Origin: Gottfriedia sp049568075
Lineage (GTDB): Bacteria > Bacillota > Bacilli > Bacillales > Bacillaceae_G
Strand: one strand, 5' to 3'
Assembly: GCA_049568075.1 (NCBI GenBank)
Contig: CP144911.1
Length of the DNA stretch: 64,000 nucleotides
In this document: positions 62,185-64,000 of the stretch, piece after piece
Layout of the letters: each line of letters opens with the position of its first letter
How positions within the stretch are numbered: the stretch's first letter is position 1
The notes under the pieces: generated by a model
The model's input: the letters and a program-made list of their open reading frames with translations, nothing else
Told to the model about the DNA's origin: nothing
Database searches by the model: none
Made by a program: the position numbers and the translations under genes

Positions 62185-62191
62185 TCAAAGT

Positions 62192-62323
62192 TTAAGTGAG
62201 TGGCTTATCAGCTGTCTTTATTTTTATATCCTCATTTTTTATTTTTAAAGTTAATTTTAGTAATGCTTCTGCAGCGAGTTTTGCATTTAACGATCCAATT
62301 TCTTCATATTTAAACTGATTCAT
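62192..62323 (-). CDS. small hypothetical protein (43 aa)
   Basis: 43 codons starting MNQFKYEEIGSLNAKLAAEA and ending TADKPLT, with GAGGGG 9 bp before the ATG. Amphipathic helix in the middle (LNAKLAAEALLKLTLKI). It lies 7 nt upstream of the 210-aa gene and probably shares its mRNA. No family recognised. Confidence 0.6.
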   Translation of the reverse strand: MNQFKYEEIGSLNAKLAAEALLKLTLKIKNEDIKIKTADKPLT

Positions 62324-62423
62324 GAAGAAACACCCCTCTATAGACTATTCATATGTTTTGTCTATAGTTCACCGAGGTATGTATTGTAACCGATTAAACT
62401 GGCTATAAGATAAACTTATAAGG

Positions 62424-62461
62424 CATAAAAAAACAACTCTTCTGATTTTAAGGAGTTGTTT
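62424..62461 (-). terminator. terminator of phaQP
   Basis: 10-bp stem AAACAACTCC/AGAGTTGTTT with a short loop and a minus-strand T-run, downstream of phaP. Confidence 0.85.
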
Positions 62462-62491
62462 GGAGTGCGAAGACAAATGTCTAAAATTTAC

Positions 62492-63064
62492 TTATTTATT
62501 AACAGATGCAAACAATTTAAAGCTATCCTCAATCCGATGGTTAATGTTTGTATATGCAGCTCTAAAGGATTGCAAGTAGTGTTCATTTAATGATGACCAT
62601 ACTCGCTCTCTTTCCTTCAAACTCTCTATGTAGTACTTTCCCATTTGTACATATTGCTCTTCTACCCTTTCAATTAACTCAACTGAGGCTTTGAACGGAG
62701 TAGCTAATAACTCAGTAAATTTATTTACCGTTTCTTCAAATAGATTAACACTTGATTGAATTTCTGGAGATTCTTCTATTTTAATTCTTGTTGTATTTGT
62801 TTTTATATGATTATTAAAGTACTTTATTTCTTCAAATAAACCATTTACTACATTACGATATTCCTCATTAAATTTCCTTGTTTCTTTTAACACTTTAATA
62901 AACGAATTTAACCTTTGTTCTCGAGCGTCTCTTATGTATGTCAAATTACTTTCGTATTGATCCCAGAGCGTATTAAAAAAATGATCCATAAAATATTTTT
63001 CTACTTTGTCGTCTTTAATTTTTTGAACCTCTGCCTCTGATTTTGAATCGTTCTGTATCGTCAA
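62492..63064 (-). CDS. phaP: PhaP-type polyhydroxyalkanoate granule protein (phasin)
   Basis: 190 residues, all-helical and highly charged, with no signal peptide: FFNTLWDQYESNLTYIRDAREQRLNSFIKVLK near the N-terminus and YYIESLKERERVWSSLNEHYLQSFRAAY near the end. This fits Bacillus PhaP, which coats polyhydroxyalkanoate granules. The start is TTG (TTGA overlap with the phaQ stop, GAGGAGG upstream). The identification leans on the phaQ neighbour, since phasins are poorly conserved. Confidence 0.8.
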   Translation of the reverse strand: MTIQNDSKSEAEVQKIKDDKVEKYFMDHFFNTLWDQYESNLTYIRDAREQRLNSFIKVLKETRKFNEEYRNVVNGLFEEIKYFNNHIKTNTTRIKIEESPEIQSSVNLFEETVNKFTELLATPFKASVELIERVEEQYVQMGKYYIESLKERERVWSSLNEHYLQSFRAAYTNINHRIEDSFKLFASVNK

Positions 63065-63483
63065 ACTTCTTCCTCCTCTTTTGGATTCGAATTTTTCTCT
63101 AATTTATCCTCTCTATGTATTGGAGGAATGTAGAGCTCAAGAAAACTAGTGTACATTTTGAAAAATTGATCAAGCATTGATTGATAAAGTTCGAGTTGTC
63201 TTGCGTTACCTGTTAAGAATGCCTTCCCAGATTCTGTAATTGAATAACAGCGCTTAGCAGGTCCGCTTCCTTTCGTATCCCATTTTGATTGTACAAGATT
63301 TTCTTTCTCTAGTTGTCTTAATAATCGATATAAATTTCCTTGGTCAAGTGTTTGAAACCCGAATGCGTGGAGCTTTTGAATTAGATCATAGCCATGAAGT
63401 GTCATCCGACTAAGGAGTAGAAGTATAAAAGGCATAATAAAATTTTTTGATGGAGTAATATTTTTATCTTTATCATTGTTCAT
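63061..63483 (-). CDS. phaQ: PhaQ, PadR-type repressor of PHA granule protein gene
   Basis: 140 residues with the PadR winged helix (FILLLLSRMTLHGYDLIQKLHAFGF, GNLYRLLRQLEKENLVQSKWDT, GPAKRCYSITESGK). In Bacillus megaterium PhaQ senses poly-3-hydroxybutyrate and represses phaQP. ATG 63483 follows GAGGTG. The phaP gene overlaps its end by 4 nt. A palindrome over the -10 region fits autorepression. Confidence 0.85.
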   Translation of the reverse strand: MNNDKDKNITPSKNFIMPFILLLLSRMTLHGYDLIQKLHAFGFQTLDQGNLYRLLRQLEKENLVQSKWDTKGSGPAKRCYSITESGKAFLTGNARQLELYQSMLDQFFKMYTSFLELYIPPIHREDKLEKNSNPKEEEEV

Positions 63484-63512
63484 TGGTAACACCTCTATAA
63501 AAAATCTAATAG

Positions 63513-63545
63513 GTGTATTTTACACATATATGAATATAGGGTCAA
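63513..63545 (-). promoter_or_regulatory. phaQP promoter with operator
   Basis: Minus strand: -35 TTGACC (63540-63545), 17-bp spacer, -10 TAAAAT (63517-63522). The palindrome GTGTA-AAA-TACAC (63513-63525) covers the -10 and is the likely PhaQ site. Confidence 0.7.
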
Positions 63546-63642
63546 TACAGTAAATATAATTTATTATAAATTTTCAAAAAACTTCAAACATAACGTTTAT
63601 TCGTTAAATATTTTAGTAAAAAAATACAAAGGAGTGATAAAG

Positions 63643-64000
63643 TTGTACGTTATAAAAACCGAAAGGATCAAACTGTATTATGACCGGTTAGGTACTGGAG
63701 AACCTCTCGTATTAATTCATGGTCTTGGAGAAGTAAAAGAAAGCTGGTTTAAACAATATGAACTAGCAAATGAATTCGATTTAATTATTCCTGATTTACG
63801 TGGCCATGGAGAAAATGATTTAACTGAAGGCATCTCAATTAAGAATTTCGCAAAAGATGTACTTGATTTATTGGATGAGTTAGGAATTGAAAGTGCGCAT
63901 ATTCTAGGCTTATCTATGGGTGGGACTGTTGCACAAGAGATGTACCGCCAAGCACCTGAAAGATGTCGCTCTTTAATCTTAGTAAGTACATTTCATTTTG
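63643..64000 (+). CDS. alpha/beta hydrolase (partial, runs past window end)
   Basis: A TTG start with AAAGGAG 8 bp upstream opens a frame to the end of the window (119 codons seen). HGLGEVKESW is the oxyanion-hole region, PDLRGHGEND the next conserved strand, and GLSMGG (about residue 90) the nucleophile elbow with Ser. Transcribed divergently from phaQ. Whether it is a PHA-related depolymerase or an unrelated esterase cannot be told from this part. Confidence 0.82.
   Translation, partial: MYVIKTERIKLYYDRLGTGEPLVLIHGLGEVKESWFKQYELANEFDLIIPDLRGHGENDLTEGISIKNFAKDVLDLLDELGIESAHILGLSMGGTVAQEMYRQAPERCRSLILVSTFHF

Overview
The window is chromosomal DNA from a low-GC, spore-forming type Firmicute of the family Bacillaceae (Bacillus sensu lato). 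The evidence is the AT-rich base composition, strong AGGAGG-type ribosome binding sites, frequent GTG/TTG starts, and Bacillus marker genes: YozD, a DUF3243 protein, an IDEAL-domain protein, an Spx paralogue with an Rrf2 repressor, T-box-controlled class I lysyl-tRNA synthetase, and PhaQ/PhaP. The species cannot be fixed from sequence alone. No rRNA, tRNA or CRISPR was seen.

Layout. 1-1,460: eroded DNA (HAD and GNAT genes fused by a deletion, plus a small remnant). 1,466-17,360: an accessory region with two very large secreted subtilases, each ending in a dockerin, two tandem XRE/TPR regulators between them, and a ureohydrolase/permease/TetR group. One subtilase and one regulator share a dyad-symmetric promoter element, which suggests a dedicated control circuit. 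17,850-21,140: trmO, prfC and a three-gene set of small unknown proteins. 21,290-24,905: MMPL exporter with its MarR regulator. 25,120-28,300: EamA exporter plus GNAT, then the spxA2-saiR stress module and an IDEAL gene carrying related palindromes. 28,520-33,810: L,D-transpeptidase, lipoprotein, DHA2 efflux pump, DUF3243 and DegV. 33,918-34,277: a TnpB-less IS200/IS605-type element. 34,345-37,910: a repetitive unknown protein, the T-box/lysK unit and small unknowns. 37,945-38,792: wreckage of c-di-GMP genes. 39,017-42,511: rhomboid, beta-lactamase-like hydrolase, Nudix and exoA.

42,543-45,269 appears to be a 2.7-kb integrated element. It is flanked by 23-bp direct repeats, carries a decayed large serine recombinase, and separates a DEDDh exonuclease gene from exoA, with which it was probably once translationally coupled. 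45,994-47,450: lrgAB and a Trp/Gly/Pro repeat protein. 47,564-50,600: GNAT, MFS pump and TetR with matching operators. 50,722-54,980: a YqgV-like protein, a 2-hydroxyacid dehydrogenase, a 21-bp tandem repeat array and a polar amino acid ABC transporter. 55,286-59,523: sbcDC. 59,727-62,323: thioredoxin, PAP2, YozD and several small genes. 62,492-64,000: phaQ-phaP and the start of an alpha/beta hydrolase that runs off the window.

Many single genes are closed by strong intrinsic terminators, so most transcription units are short. Several genes under 60 codons with good ribosome binding sites are annotated here. All identifications rest on reading motifs by eye; no database search was run.
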